NCBI RefSeq assembly: GCF_004000945.1
Contig: NZ_BIMF01000023.1
Span: 1-64,000 of the forward strand
From: Paenibacillus lautus NBRC 15380
GTDB lineage: Bacteria; Bacillota; Bacilli; Paenibacillales; Paenibacillaceae
Direction: 5' to 3'
Length of the DNA: 64,000 nt
This document shows, in pieces, positions 52,346 to 61,659 of the stretch; within the stretch, counting starts at the first letter, position 1, and each line of letters begins with the position of its first letter. The notes beneath the pieces are model-generated. The model was not told where the DNA came from and searched no databases. It saw only the letters and a program-made list of their open reading frames with translations. The translations under genes were made by a program, and so were the position numbers.

Positions 52346-54142
52346 TTACTGATTGCGCTTCAGGAATTCGACCATCCGCGCATAAGCGATTTTTTCGTTG
52401 GCCTTCTTCGTAATGCCATGTCCCTCGTCTTCAAACACGAGATACTCTACGTCACGGCCCTTCGCCCTCAAGGCTTCCACGATTTGGTCAGATTCCTCTT
52501 TGACGACACGCGGATCGTTAGCCCCCTGGATGATCAGCATCGGGTTCACCATCTCATCCAGGTATGTAATCGGCGAATCCTTGATAAAGCGATCTTTATC
52601 CCGTTCCGGATCGCCTATCCAGCGCTCCATAATCGGCTTCCAGTGCTCCGGTACCGAATTGTAGAAGGTAAACAGGTTGCTGACGCCAACAATATCAATG
52701 GCCGCTTTGAAATACTCCGGATTACGCCCTGCCAGCAGCAGGGTCATATAACCGCCGTAACTTCCGCCTATCACGAAAAGCTTCTCACGGCTCGAGATGC
52801 CTTGCTCAAACAGCCAATCCATGCCAGCCAAGCAGTCCTTGCGCGGTCCCTCGCCCCAATCCTGCTCCACCAATTTCACGAAGGAGCTGCCGTAACCCGT
52901 GCTTCCCCGGAAGTTCGGGCAGAAGATGTGATACCCTTTGGCCAGGATATACTGGAACATGGAGCGGAACTGCTTGCGCTCCGAGGCTTGCGGGCCGCCA
53001 TGCGGCCAAAATACCGTATAACCGTTCGCCACGTGATCTTTGGCGCGGAACAGGAGCGCTTCAATCTCCATGCCGTCAAAAGATGGATACGTCACAACCT
53101 CCGGTGTCACCATGTCCTCGTCGGTTAATCCTGTCAGGACGTTTTTTGTGATCATGCTCCATGAGCCGCCTGCGAAACGGTAAATGTTAAGCGGCTTCAC
53201 CGCACCGCGGGCGAGCATGTACAGATTGCCGGACTTTGTCACGTTCAACTGCTCCACGATGTCCGATGGGAGAGGAATGGCAGTTAACTCACCACTGTCG
53301 AGCGAATAGGCATACAGTCGATCCTCCACCCCTTTTTCCGTGACAATGTAGAGGGTCCGTGAATCCTTATGGTAGCGCAGGTGCTGAATGCTCTCCCGGT
53401 CGATGCGGCACAGCGGTTCAAACTTCTGCTGAGGAATGTCGTAAGTGGCTACATATGAAAATTCCGATTCATAATCCGTTGCGAAGATGACCTGGTCATT
53501 GCCGGCAAACAGCACATCCCCCGAAATATGCACCTGTTCCGGCGACGGCGTCAAGCACAGCGGCTCTTCGCCCTCTCGCTTCACGTAACTAACATAGTAG
53601 GTGTTGGCATACACTTTCGTATACGCGATGGTTCTCTCGTCGGGGCTCACAGCACACATCTCGGTCGACGTCACCTCGCCTTCATGCAGCAAATGATCCT
53701 CCTTGGTGTCCAGATGATATACCCGCGAATTCAGGAAGGACGGATTCCCCTTCGACGTGACGTAATACAGTCGCTTGCCGTCCTCTGACAGATGCACAAA
53801 ATAATGTTTGTCATCCGTATTAGCACCTTCGAACAGAGGCATCGGCTCGCCACCATTCCAGGGCAGCGCATGAAACTGATAATTCTCATTCCCGTCACGG
53901 TCAAACGCCGTTAAGATATGTCGCCCTTCCGGGTCCAGCTTGATAAAGCTTGCGATCTGGTCATTGTATGTAAGCGGATAAGGGTAAGACGTCTGCCCTT
54001 CTAACTCCATGGCCCATAAATTGAATTTTCCGTTTAGACTGCTGCTGAATACAAGCCGTGACTCGTCTGGACTGATTCCGAAGCTACGAATGCCATAAGT
54101 TTGAAAAAATTGCTCCACATCGGGTTTAGGAAATTCGATCAT
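52346..54142 (-). CDS. S9-family peptidase (acylaminoacyl/prolyl oligopeptidase type)
   Basis: A 598-aa cytoplasmic serine peptidase of family S9. An N-terminal beta-propeller covers about 1-330 with repeated WD-like blades (SPDESRLVFSS, SEDGKRLYYVT). The alpha/beta hydrolase domain starts near 345. The catalytic Ser is in GGSYGGYM near 463, Asp in GANDPRV near 545 and His in DEGHGI near 577. No signal peptide is seen. The ATG is preceded by GAGGTCAGGGAGG. It probably trims short peptides; the substrate is unknown. Confidence 0.92.
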   Translation of the reverse strand: MIEFPKPDVEQFFQTYGIRSFGISPDESRLVFSSSLNGKFNLWAMELEGQTSYPYPLTYNDQIASFIKLDPEGRHILTAFDRDGNENYQFHALPWNGGEPMPLFEGANTDDKHYFVHLSEDGKRLYYVTSKGNPSFLNSRVYHLDTKEDHLLHEGEVTSTEMCAVSPDERTIAYTKVYANTYYVSYVKREGEEPLCLTPSPEQVHISGDVLFAGNDQVIFATDYESEFSYVATYDIPQQKFEPLCRIDRESIQHLRYHKDSRTLYIVTEKGVEDRLYAYSLDSGELTAIPLPSDIVEQLNVTKSGNLYMLARGAVKPLNIYRFAGGSWSMITKNVLTGLTDEDMVTPEVVTYPSFDGMEIEALLFRAKDHVANGYTVFWPHGGPQASERKQFRSMFQYILAKGYHIFCPNFRGSTGYGSSFVKLVEQDWGEGPRKDCLAGMDWLFEQGISSREKLFVIGGSYGGYMTLLLAGRNPEYFKAAIDIVGVSNLFTFYNSVPEHWKPIMERWIGDPERDKDRFIKDSPITYLDEMVNPMLIIQGANDPRVVKEESDQIVEALRAKGRDVEYLVFEDEGHGITKKANEKIAYARMVEFLKRNQ

Positions 54143-54347
54143 TCATTTGCCTCCCTGACCTCATCTTATTATCCATCGGTAAATAAATGGAGAAGTTTGC
54201 CAAACCGCTGGATTATTCCCATTATAACGCAAAGCATCCTGAGGGTCACCGTTACATGGTCGGGCAGCTTGCTAAGTCTGCAGACCGAGAGGATGTACAA
54301 TTTTTGACAGAGGCCTGTATATATTCCCGGCGTCCCCTCGTCTGCCC

Positions 54348-54376
54348 GCATATCTGCAGCAAGATCCCATATAAAT
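54348..54376 (+). promoter_or_regulatory. Sigma-E-type promoter of spoVR
   Basis: GCATATC (54348-54354), 13 bases, then CATATAAAT (54368-54376) fit the sigma-E pattern. spoVR is a sigma-E gene in B. subtilis. Confidence 0.6.
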
Positions 54377-54415
54377 GATAAGAACCATGTTTTTAATGAC
54401 GAAGGGGGGATTCTC

Positions 54416-55807
54416 GTGCACCAAGACGAGATCGCGGAACTGGAACGTTCCATTGCGGAGATTACCGAGATCGCTACAGGCTTTGGCCTTGATTTTTACC
54501 CTATGCGATATGAGATCTGCCCGGCAGACATCATATACACCTTCGGCGCCTACGGCATGCCTACCCGGTTCAGCCACTGGAGCTTCGGAAAAACCTTCAA
54601 TAAAATGAAGATGCAGTACGACTTCGGCCTTAGCAAGATCTACGAGCTCGTGATCAACTCCAATCCGTGTTATGCGTTTCTCCTGGACGGCAACTCCCTG
54701 ATTCAGAATAAACTCATTGTCGCCCATGTCCTTGCACACTGCGATTTCTTTAAAAACAACGCCCGCTTCTCCGTCTCCAACCGCAATATGGTCGAGAGCA
54801 TGTCGGCTACTGCCGAGCGCATCTCCCGCTATGAAATTGAGCATGGCACGGAGGCGGTTGAGCAATTTATCGACGCGGTGTTGGCGATTCAAGAGCATGT
54901 GGATCCGCATATCGTGAGGCCCGATAAACTGGATAAGCAGCGGTACACCGCACGGCGGATGCAGGAGCAGAAGGAGGAAGCCAAGCGGCAAAAGCCTCCC
55001 GGCCGGTACGACGATTTATGGGATATGGACGAAGACGGCGAAGACAAAGCCGACAAATCGCCAGCAGCACCCAAACGCTTCCCGCCCGAGCCGGAGAAAG
55101 ATATCATGTGGTTTATTCAGGAGCACTCCGACATTCTGGAGGATTGGCAGCGGGACATTATGAGCATGCTGCGGGAGGAGATGCTGTACTTCTGGCCGCA
55201 GATGGAAACCAAAATCATGAACGAAGGCTGGGCTTCGTACTGGCATCAGCGTATTCTGCGGGAGATGGACCTGACCAGCGAGGAAACGGTGGAATTCGCC
55301 AAGCTTAATGCCTCGGTTGTGCAGCCGTCGCGCCACAGCCTGAACCCCTACTACCTTGGGCTGAAAATCTTCGAGGATATCGAACGCCGCTGGGATCGGG
55401 ATAAAATGTTTGATGTCCGTGAATATGACTCTGATATCTCCTTCCTGCGCAATTATTTGACAAAGGAATTGGTGGAGGATCTGGACCTCTATGTCTTTGA
55501 GAAAAAAGGACCGGAGTGGAAAATCACCGACAAGGCGTGGGAAAATATCCGCGATCAGCTGGTCGTCTCCCGCGTAAACGGCGGCTCGCCGTTTCTCGTG
55601 GTGACCGATGGCGATCATCTCCGCTCCGGCGAGCTGATGATCAAGCATCTGTACGAGGGCATTGAGCTTGACCTGAAATATATGGAGCGCACCATTCCCT
55701 ATGTTTACCGGCTCTGGGGCAAACCCGTGCATCTGCACAGCATGATCGAGGGCAAACCGATCCTGTTCTCCTATGACGGCAAGAAGCTGCATCGGCGATT
55801 TATTTAA
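54416..55807 (+). CDS. spoVR: SpoVR family sporulation protein
   Basis: A 463-aa SpoVR protein, required for normal spore cortex in B. subtilis. Family blocks include YGMPTRFSHWSFGK near 45-58, FLDGNSLIQNKLI-like FLLDGNSLIQNKLIVAHVLAHCDFF near 85-110, and NEGWASYWHQRILREM near 267. A GTG start has GAAGGGGGG upstream. It lies two genes from prkA; SpoVR and PrkA are often linked with YhbH, which is not in the window. The protein is cytoplasmic; its biochemistry is unknown. Confidence 0.95.
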   Translation: MHQDEIAELERSIAEITEIATGFGLDFYPMRYEICPADIIYTFGAYGMPTRFSHWSFGKTFNKMKMQYDFGLSKIYELVINSNPCYAFLLDGNSLIQNKLIVAHVLAHCDFFKNNARFSVSNRNMVESMSATAERISRYEIEHGTEAVEQFIDAVLAIQEHVDPHIVRPDKLDKQRYTARRMQEQKEEAKRQKPPGRYDDLWDMDEDGEDKADKSPAAPKRFPPEPEKDIMWFIQEHSDILEDWQRDIMSMLREEMLYFWPQMETKIMNEGWASYWHQRILREMDLTSEETVEFAKLNASVVQPSRHSLNPYYLGLKIFEDIERRWDRDKMFDVREYDSDISFLRNYLTKELVEDLDLYVFEKKGPEWKITDKAWENIRDQLVVSRVNGGSPFLVVTDGDHLRSGELMIKHLYEGIELDLKYMERTIPYVYRLWGKPVHLHSMIEGKPILFSYDGKKLHRRFI

Positions 55808-55837
55808 CCACGCTTGAAGGACAATATGGCGCCATAT

Positions 55838-55888
55838 AACAGCAGCACCCGCGAAGGGTAAGTTTCCTCTTTCGCGGGTGCTGCTGTT
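55838..55888. terminator. Terminator of spoVR
   Basis: AACAGCAGCACCCGCGAA pairs with its full complement over 18 bases around a 14-base loop. Lying between convergent genes it may serve both. Confidence 0.85.
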
Positions 55889-55933
55889 CGTTTACATATG
55901 GGCACACATCATCTGTTCACTCTCGGATCCCTG

Positions 55934-56995
55934 TTATACACTTACCTTCTCGGATACGTTTCCCTCCAGGACATCGTGCTTCTGAACATCATATTCATGT
56001 TGAAGTGATTCCAAATCATCGGCCAGCTTTTCCATCATTTTCACAAAAGCAGCCAATTCCTGCGAGCTTGCCGCCTGATTACGTGCGTTCATGGACGTTT
56101 TTTCCGATTCCTGTTCTACAAGACCCAGCTTGCGAATAATGCCGCTAACCTTGTCCTGAATCTCATCCATCGCCTTCTTGGAGTTGGTGGCCAGCTTTCG
56201 AACTTCACCGGCAACCACCTCGAAGCCTCTGCCTAACTCCCCGGCATGAGCAGCCTCAATCGCCGCATTCAGACCGAGCAAGTGGCTCTGATCCGAGATT
56301 TCCCTGATCAAGCTGCCCATCTGCTCAATATGTAGAATTTCCTCGCCCAGCTCGGAAGTCAGCGAATGCGCTTTATCCTGGGCTTCTGCTGTTTTGATTG
56401 CATTGTCTGCCATTAAGGCTGCGCTTTGATCCAGCTCCACGATCATGGCAGTCAATTCTTGAACTGCATTTGTAATCGCTTCCAACATTCGTTGTTGATC
56501 CGATACCAAATGGTTTATCTTCTCTTTCTCTTTCATTTCGTAAGCTTCCAGGACGAGCTGGGAGTCCAAATTAAACATCTTGCTCAGCGCATGCACCACT
56601 TGGATCCACTGATCCGGTACGATTTGCTTCAGTAAATCGGTGGCAATGTCCAGATAAACCATGTAACTTCCAAGATAATAATCTGTTTTCAGGCCGATTC
56701 TGGAGTGAACTTGTCCGATCTTAATCCGTTCGGCAATATAAGCATCGTCCACTCTCCCTCCCGCAAGCGACATCCAGTATACCCGCTGGGTCTCCTTAAG
56801 CCGCTCCACGGTCGAGGTACGCTCGATGATCTGCATCAGGTGCGGCTGCGTCCCGATCTGCGCGTAAAACCGGTTAACAACCTCTTCAACTACCTTCGCA
56901 AACACGTCACGATGATTGGCCAGCAGCTCCAACCCTTGTTCATCCAATCCGATATACTCCAACTGTTGGCGTCTTTTCGGGGAAACATCAATCAT
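55934..56995 (-). CDS. hemAT: HemAT-type globin-coupled aerotaxis transducer
   Basis: A 353-aa soluble chemotaxis transducer. Residues 1-160 form a globin-sensor domain with the proximal heme His at about 97 (IGQVHSRIGL). The remainder is a methyl-accepting signalling domain with the hairpin tip EISDQSHLLGLNAAIEAAHAGELGRGFEVVAGEVR split over 240-275. No membrane or HAMP segment is present. B. subtilis HemAT is about 80 residues longer, so the signalling coil is short. The ATG at 56995 has AGGAGTGG about 10 bases upstream. It senses oxygen; chemotaxis genes are elsewhere. Confidence 0.93.
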   Translation of the reverse strand: MIDVSPKRRQQLEYIGLDEQGLELLANHRDVFAKVVEEVVNRFYAQIGTQPHLMQIIERTSTVERLKETQRVYWMSLAGGRVDDAYIAERIKIGQVHSRIGLKTDYYLGSYMVYLDIATDLLKQIVPDQWIQVVHALSKMFNLDSQLVLEAYEMKEKEKINHLVSDQQRMLEAITNAVQELTAMIVELDQSAALMADNAIKTAEAQDKAHSLTSELGEEILHIEQMGSLIREISDQSHLLGLNAAIEAAHAGELGRGFEVVAGEVRKLATNSKKAMDEIQDKVSGIIRKLGLVEQESEKTSMNARNQAASSQELAAFVKMMEKLADDLESLQHEYDVQKHDVLEGNVSEKVSV

Positions 56996-57146
56996 TTCGA
57001 AAAATCCACTCCTAAATAGCGTGATCCATATCACAGGTTCAAGTACTTAGGGTCCATTATAGACTATATTTACCATCCAGACATAATGCTAAAGTCCTAA
57101 TTGTGTGTATATTTGCACCGACAAACCGGGCCATTTCATCCCAAAA

Positions 57147-57236
57147 CATGAGAAACCACCCTAATTGAACTGCACCTCCAATGTTAGATGGTGTCTAACA
57201 ATTGGGGTGGTTCAAATTCACAGGTGGTTTCTCATG
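57147..57236. repeat. 90-bp palindromic element with IS3-like inner ends
   Basis: Perfect 14-base outer arms CATGAGAAACCACC and GGTGGTTTCTCATG enclose a second inverted pair (57166-57214) that begins TGAACTGCACCTCCAAT and ends ATTGGGGTGGTTCA, with only TGGTG in the middle. The inner ends resemble terminal repeats of IS3-family elements. It has no coding capacity. I infer an IS remnant or a MITE-like repeat. It sits between the prkA stop and the hemAT start. Confidence 0.55.
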
Positions 57237-57259
57237 GCATTCCATTCTTCTATTCGTTA

Positions 57260-59155
57260 TTACCGATTCAACAGACTGCCCACATAACGCAGCAGCTCGT
57301 TCGCGCATACCGGGCAGTACCCATGCTCCTCGATCAGTCTGGAGCTAACCTCGTTGATCCGTTTCAACTGCACGGCATCCGGCGTTTTGGTCGAGGTCGT
57401 AATCTTGACGATATCCTTCAGGTCGGTGAACAGCTTCTTCTCAATCGCCTCGCGCAGGCGCTCATGATTGTTATACTCGAACTTTTTGCCCTTCCGGGAA
57501 TAAGCCGAGATGCGGATCATGATTTCCTCCCGGAAAGCCTTCTTTGCGTTTTCCGAGACACCGATCTGCTCCTCGATCGAACGCATCAATCTTTCGTCCG
57601 GATCCATCTCCTCATCGGTTAACGGATCGCGGATTTTCGTCCAGTTGCAGAATGCCTCGATGTTATCCAAATAATTCTCGAACAGCGTTTTGGCCGACTC
57701 CTCAAAGGAATACACAAAGGCTTTCTGGACTTCCTTCTTCGCCAGATCATCATACTCCTTGCGTGCGGCAGCGATAAAATTCAGATAACGCTCCCGCTCT
57801 TCCTTGGCAATCGAAGCGTGCTGATCCAGCCCATCCTTAATCGCCCGCAGCATATCCAGCGCGTTAATGCACTGAAGATCCTGCTTAATCAAAGCACTGG
57901 ATATCCGGTTAATGACATATCGCGGATCAATCCCGGACATGCCTTCTTCCAGATATTCATTCTGCATTTCTTTCAGGTCCGCTTCTTTATATCCTTCGAC
58001 TTCCACACCGTCGTACATGCGCATCTTCTTGATCAGATCCATCCCTTGCTTCTTCGTTTCCTTCAGACGCGTCAAAACGGAGAATATCGCGGCAGAACGA
58101 AGCGCGTGCGGCGCGATATGGATATGCTTCATATCACTTTGGCCGATCAGCTTCGAGTAGATCTTCTCCTCGTCGCTGACTCTCAGATTATACGGAATCG
58201 GCATGACAATCATCCGGGATTGCAGCGCCTCATTTTTCTTATTGGCGATAAATGCTTTATACTCGGATTCGTTGGTGTGGGCAACGATCAGTTCATCCGC
58301 GCTAATCAGCGCAAACCGGCCCGCTTTAAAATTCCCTTCCTGGGTCAGGGAGAGCAAATTCCACAGAAATTTTTCGTCGCATTTCAGCATCTCCTGGAAC
58401 TCCATCAAACCACGGTTGGCTTTGTTTAACTCGCCGTCAAAGCGGTAGGCCCGCGGATCCGACTCCGAGCCGTATTCCGTGATGGTGGAGAAATCGATGC
58501 TGCCGGTCAAATCGGCAATATCCTGCGACTTGGGATCCGATGGACTGAACGTACCGATGCCGACCCGGTTCTCCTCGGAAATTAATATCCGCTCGACTTC
58601 AACCTTTTCGATATCTCCGCCGTATTCGGTCTTTAAGCGAAGCTGGCAGGCCGGGCACAAATTCCCCTCGATTCGGACGCCGAGCTCCTTCTCGATTTCC
58701 GGTCTGAGCTCCAGCGGAATCAAATGCAGCGGCTCTTCCTGCATCGGGCAGCCGGCGATCGCGTATACCGCTCCCCGGTCGGTACGGGAATGCTTCTCCA
58801 GGCCGCGCTTCAGCAGCGTGACCAGCGTGGATTTCCCGCCGCTGACGGGCCCCATAAGCAGCAGTATGCGCTTGCGTACATCCAGTCTGCGGGCCGCGGA
58901 ATGGAAATATTCCTCAACGAGTTTCTCAACAGCTCGGTCGAGACCGAAGATTTCCTGTTCAAAAAACTTATATTTTTTCTGGCCCCCGCTCTCTTCGAAA
59001 CCGTAGGATTCGATCATGTCATATACACGGGCATGTGCCGTCATGGCTGGAGAGGGATCCTTCTTAAGTATTTCAATGTATTCCCTGAATGTGCCGCTCC
59101 ACGCCAAACGGTCGCCTTCTGCCCGATACGATGCTATGCGTTCGAAAATATCCAT
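57260..59155 (-). CDS. prkA: PrkA AAA+ family serine protein kinase/protease
   Basis: A 631-aa PrkA protein, the same length as in B. subtilis, where it is a sporulation protein under sigma-E and affects sigma-K through Hpr. The N-terminal AAA+ domain has Walker A GPVSGGKST at 102-110. A zinc-finger-like pair LCPACQ is near 195, and the C-terminal kinase-like domain begins near 430. The ATG at 59155 has AGGAGG 7 bases upstream; the frame extends further without a ribosome site. YhbH is missing beside it. Confidence 0.95.
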   Translation of the reverse strand: MDIFERIASYRAEGDRLAWSGTFREYIEILKKDPSPAMTAHARVYDMIESYGFEESGGQKKYKFFEQEIFGLDRAVEKLVEEYFHSAARRLDVRKRILLLMGPVSGGKSTLVTLLKRGLEKHSRTDRGAVYAIAGCPMQEEPLHLIPLELRPEIEKELGVRIEGNLCPACQLRLKTEYGGDIEKVEVERILISEENRVGIGTFSPSDPKSQDIADLTGSIDFSTITEYGSESDPRAYRFDGELNKANRGLMEFQEMLKCDEKFLWNLLSLTQEGNFKAGRFALISADELIVAHTNESEYKAFIANKKNEALQSRMIVMPIPYNLRVSDEEKIYSKLIGQSDMKHIHIAPHALRSAAIFSVLTRLKETKKQGMDLIKKMRMYDGVEVEGYKEADLKEMQNEYLEEGMSGIDPRYVINRISSALIKQDLQCINALDMLRAIKDGLDQHASIAKEERERYLNFIAAARKEYDDLAKKEVQKAFVYSFEESAKTLFENYLDNIEAFCNWTKIRDPLTDEEMDPDERLMRSIEEQIGVSENAKKAFREEIMIRISAYSRKGKKFEYNNHERLREAIEKKLFTDLKDIVKITTSTKTPDAVQLKRINEVSSRLIEEHGYCPVCANELLRYVGSLLNR

Positions 59156-59420
59156 TTCGCTACCTCCTATGAGTCTGTTTATGGGGATTGGCTTCCATTC
59201 CACAGCGTCATTAGAAAACATTCCATTTTCGAAAAAGTGTATTACATACCTATGCGACTTACTTGGAATAGTTGACCTTATTTTCGAAGTCATGCGCATG
59301 CAATTTTATCTAACCACCGGTCCATTCTACACTCGGGTACGTCACGCGAGCCGTCCCCATGCTATACTGAAATTACATTAACTTGACATTAAGCATCTTT
59401 CGAATAAAAGGAGAGTCATC

Positions 59421-60197
59421 ATGGCGATAAAGCATGAAGCCGAGCTGTACGCTCCCCTGAAGGCCTTTTTTGAATTGAACGGTTATGAAGTGAAAGGCGA
59501 AGTGCGCCATTGTGATCTTGTCGGCATGAAAGAGGGCGCCGATGAACCGCTGATTGTGGAACTGAAAAAAACATTCAATCTGGCTCTTTTGCTCCAGGGC
59601 ATCGAACGTTTGAAGCTGACCCCGTACGTTTACCTTGCCGTCGAGAAGAGCCGGGCGAAGAAAGGAGCCGTCAATCAGCGCTGGTCGGAGCTGACGGGGC
59701 TCTGCGGACGTTTGGGACTTGGACTCATTACGGTCACCTTTTACAAAACCAAAGCGCCCTTCGTCGAGGTGCTCTGTGAGCCGGAGATGGCCGTGCAGAA
59801 GGGACGGACCGCCATCAGGCGCAAGGAACGCCTGTTGTATGAATTTCGTGAGCGCAGCGGCGATTACAACACGGGCGGGGTGACGAGGGCCAAGCTGGTT
59901 ACCGCTTATCGCGAGAAGACGCTGCGCGTTGCTGCTGCCATGAATGCGGCGGAAGCGGAGCAGCTGGGCTCGCGCGAACTCCCGGAGGGTCATGAGCTGC
60001 AAGAAGGAACTGCCCCTGCGGTGCTCACCGGCATTTCTCCGGCGGCTGTGCGGGATCGAAGCGGCGTGGGATCGGCGGCTGACATTCTGCAGCGCAATTA
60101 CTACGGCTGGTTCCGTCGGGTGAGCCGCGGACGCTACGTGCTGACGCCGGCCGGCGTACAGGCCCTGGCAGATTATGCTTCCGTAGTGAAATCATAG
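59421..60197 (+). CDS. DUF2161 PD-(D/E)XK-like protein
   Basis: A 258-aa protein. The N-terminal part has a PD-(D/E)XK nuclease-like signature: E7, D31 in HCDLVG, and ELK at 47-49 in IVELKKTFN. The C-terminal 90 residues contain a winged-helix-like segment (NYYGWFRRVSRGRYVLTPAGVQAL). It is annotated as DUF2161 in relatives; no substrate is known. AAAGGAG is about 9 bases before the ATG. It is monocistronic and has its own terminator. A restriction-like or phosphodiesterase role is possible but unproven. Confidence 0.78.
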   Translation: MAIKHEAELYAPLKAFFELNGYEVKGEVRHCDLVGMKEGADEPLIVELKKTFNLALLLQGIERLKLTPYVYLAVEKSRAKKGAVNQRWSELTGLCGRLGLGLITVTFYKTKAPFVEVLCEPEMAVQKGRTAIRRKERLLYEFRERSGDYNTGGVTRAKLVTAYREKTLRVAAAMNAAEAEQLGSRELPEGHELQEGTAPAVLTGISPAAVRDRSGVGSAADILQRNYYGWFRRVSRGRYVLTPAGVQALADYASVVKS

Positions 60198-60240
60198 ATT
60201 TTATACGCAGACCCTCAAACAAGCAAACATTCGCCCATGA

Positions 60241-60294
60241 AAAAAAGCTGCTGATTCTATTCCGAACCTGAAATCAGGCTCAATCAGCAGCTTT
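60241..60294. terminator. Terminator between DUF2161 and aminotransferase genes
   Basis: AAAGCTGCTGATT pairs with AATCAGCAGCTTT around a 27-base loop, with an A run to the left that serves the minus strand. Confidence 0.8.
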
Positions 60295-60335
60295 GCTATG
60301 TTATACACGATTTCGCTAAAAGAAACGTTCCATGT

Positions 60336-61550
60336 CTAATTCCGGGCTGTAAATTCCATCACGGCTTCGCTGATGAGATTCATGCCGAGCAGCAGCTCAT
60401 CCCGCCCCGGATGCGTAAAATTCAGCCGGATACACTCACGGGTGCGATCTGCTGCCGAGCACATCGAGCCTGGCAGGAATGCGGCTCCTTTTAATAGAGC
60501 GGCTCTTAAGAGGCTATCCCCATTCAAGCCCGGAGGCAGCTGTACCCAGAGAAACATCCCCCCGGGAGGCACCGCATACTTCGAATCCTTCCATGCGCTG
60601 CGTTTCAGCAGCTCCACCATCAGCTTGAGCCTCGTTGCGTATTCCCGATTGAGCATGGCGATATGATCTTCCAGCTTAAAATGCTTCGATTCCAGCAGAT
60701 GATGCAGCATCCGCTGGTTCAGCATGCTGGATTGCCAGTCGGCCATCTGCTTCACAGCCGTCATCATCTCAATCAAGCGCCGGTTCCCGGCAGCCCATCC
60801 CGTACGCAGCGCCGGCGCTACGGTTTTACTGAACGAGCCAACATACAGAACATGTCCTCCCTGCGGCTCCTCAAGTGAGAAGATGGAAGGAATTCGGGGC
60901 TTCGGATTCTTGGCGTCCGCAAAATAAAGATCGCCGTAAGAATCATCCTCCACGATAAGAAGTCCATGTGAGATACACAGCTCCAGCACCTGCTTGCGCC
61001 GTTCCAAACTCCACATCACGCCTGTGGGATTGGTAAAATTGGGCGCAGCCATCAGCAGCTTCGGCTTATGCTGCCGGATCATGGCCTCAAGATGCTCCGG
61101 CAGCATCCCGTCTTGATCTCCCTCCACAGGCACGATGACGGCACCTTGGAGACGCAGCACCTGGAGCAGTCCCGGTGAGGTTGGATTCTCCACCAGCACC
61201 GGATCGCCTGGGTCCACATACACCCGGACCAGCAAATCGATGGCCTGCTGGGTGCCCGTTGTCAGCAGAATATGCTGGGGCTGAACGCTCAGGCCTTTAC
61301 GCCTGGAAAAGTCCTCGCTCAGCCACTCGCGCAGCGGTCCATAGCCTTCTGCCTCACCGTACTGCAGGGCGAGCGGGTCCTCGGAGAGCACCGATGTCGC
61401 CGCTTCTGCCAGTGAATGCAAAGGAAATAACTCTTCGGCCGGCAGCTCTTCTGCCAAGGAAATAAAAGAATCCCGCTTCGCAAGTTCCCTGATATCGCGC
61501 AGCGGGGATGACAAAAGGGTCTGTGCACGGGAAGCAAAGGAATACTGCAT
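60336..61550 (-). CDS. PLP-dependent aminotransferase (2-aminoadipate/MocR-type fold)
   Basis: A 404-aa fold-type I aminotransferase. PLP-binding features are TTGTQQAIDLL near 103, NFTNPTG near 178, D210-type EDDSYGDLYF and the Schiff-base Lys in GSFSKTVAPALR near 243. It resembles the catalytic domain of MocR regulators but lacks their N-terminal helix-turn-helix. The ATG at 61550 has GAGGAGG about 7 bases upstream. Likely roles are transamination of aromatic or aminoadipate-type amino acids. Confidence 0.9.
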   Translation of the reverse strand: MQYSFASRAQTLLSSPLRDIRELAKRDSFISLAEELPAEELFPLHSLAEAATSVLSEDPLALQYGEAEGYGPLREWLSEDFSRRKGLSVQPQHILLTTGTQQAIDLLVRVYVDPGDPVLVENPTSPGLLQVLRLQGAVIVPVEGDQDGMLPEHLEAMIRQHKPKLLMAAPNFTNPTGVMWSLERRKQVLELCISHGLLIVEDDSYGDLYFADAKNPKPRIPSIFSLEEPQGGHVLYVGSFSKTVAPALRTGWAAGNRRLIEMMTAVKQMADWQSSMLNQRMLHHLLESKHFKLEDHIAMLNREYATRLKLMVELLKRSAWKDSKYAVPPGGMFLWVQLPPGLNGDSLLRAALLKGAAFLPGSMCSAADRTRECIRLNFTHPGRDELLLGMNLISEAVMEFTARN

Positions 61551-61659
61551 GGAAGTCCCTCCTCTAACCGTTATCAAAACCTCGGTTTTGTATTCAGGAG
61601 CCTCTTAACAACCTCTAAAAGGTATTCCTGATATGTATATATTATACCTTAATCCTGCA

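Noticed and set aside
54187..54378. 63-aa open frame upstream of spoVR
   Set aside because: No ribosome site is evident, the composition is unremarkable, and its end overlaps the likely sigma-E promoter.
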